From Saprospiraceae bacterium (GTDB taxonomy: Bacteria; Bacteroidota; Bacteroidia; Chitinophagales; Saprospiraceae): a stretch of DNA of 8,331 nucleotides. The notes under the pieces are model-generated. The model had not been told where the DNA came from, made no database searches, and saw nothing but the letters and a program-made list of their open reading frames with translations. Shown here in pieces: positions 7,946 to 8,331 of this stretch; position 1 is the stretch's first letter; each line of letters begins with the position of its first letter. The position numbers and the translations under genes are program-made. The stretch spans positions 1-8,331 of the forward strand of contig JADKCC010000053.1 of NCBI GenBank assembly GCA_016714785.1, read 5' to 3'.

Positions 7946-8331
7946 AGTATTGTGTTCTGGTAAAAATATCAAAACAACAATTAGGCTTTTGGTACCAGTT
8001 GGAAGGTGGAGTGCATACTCCACTTTCCATCAATGGTCCAAATACAATTCCTCTATGCTTTTATGTAAATGGAAATGAATTCAAAATTGGTGATTTCGCC
8101 AAGGAGCGTTTTTAGTTAATGATAAGCATGCGTACAATGATTATTTTGAAATAGTTAAAGATCCTGTAAAACATTTTATCCTGCACGGTGATAGTAAGCC
8201 TGTAAAACAGTTATTGTATTATGGAGTGGAAAATTATTTATCCCACTTTATAAAAACCATTCTTTACAAGAACGAATCGATTGAAGCCTTTAGAACTAAT
8301 TTTTGCTTGCGCTTTTGGTTTGATGATGACA
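7942..8331 (+). CDS. Partial CDS; possible degenerate actin-like protein, continues past the window
   Basis: The first 130 or so residues of a protein that runs off the end. It starts MKYCVLVKISKQQLGFWYQ at 7942. The frame stops at TAG 8113-8115, but one missing T in the T-run at 8108-8112 restores an open frame to base 8331 (FLVNDKHAYNDYFEIVKDP, then a helical stretch containing LLYYGVENYLSHFIKTILY). The order of strands resembles the start of an actin/Hsp70 fold: YCVLVKIS where GIDLG would sit, LGFWYQLEG, then IPLCFYVNG and FKIGDFAKERF like the Hsp70 segment with VGDAAK. The glycine-rich phosphate-1 loop is absent. If the fold is right, this would be a non-catalytic partner of the ATPase encoded just upstream. 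That is inference; otherwise it is an unknown protein. The end and full length are not visible. Confidence 0.65.

Overview
The window looks like AT-rich Bacteroidota DNA. The base composition is low in GC, start codons sit behind A-rich leaders rather than Shine-Dalgarno sites, and two genes begin with lipoprotein signals of the type common in that phylum. This placement is inferred from style, not from a marker gene. All recognisable genes lie on the + strand and are packed as one probable operon, with gaps of 2, 30, 19 and 5 bases and a final 4-base ATGA overlap.

Layout: (1) 93-451, a small coiled-coil lipoprotein. (2) 454-2015, a lipoprotein of about 520 residues whose first half resembles a von Willebrand A (vWA)-like fold. 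(3) 2046-2381, a three-helix membrane protein, the only internal gene with a fully open frame. (4) 2401-4058, a protein of about 550 residues with the two glycine-rich loops of the FtsZ/tubulin superfamily. (5) 4064-7945, a protein of about 1,290 residues with an uncharacterised N-terminal half and a C-terminal actin/Hsp70-type ATPase domain. (6) 7942 to beyond the end, the start of a protein that may carry a second, degenerate actin-like fold. Bases 1-92 hold only a leader and possibly the tail of an upstream gene.

The genes are cut by many small frameshifts, mostly consistent with single missing bases, plus a few in-frame stops. Reading across them restores continuous, sensible protein, and intact stretches of more than 800 bases remain. 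I read this as uncorrected sequencing or assembly error, not gene death. Gene spans below run from first start to last stop across these breaks, and residue numbers after the first break are approximate.

Taken together, a tubulin-like GTPase, an actin-like ATPase with a possible inactive partner, a small membrane protein and two surface or periplasmic lipoproteins form a candidate envelope-spanning system. Energy-using cytoskeletal proteins would act in the cytoplasm, with membrane and lipoprotein partners outside. Its function is unknown. The association of a tubulin-like protein with a vWA protein recalls the published proposal (Makarova and Koonin, 2010) of FtsZ-like families in membrane-remodelling systems, but membership of that system is not shown here.
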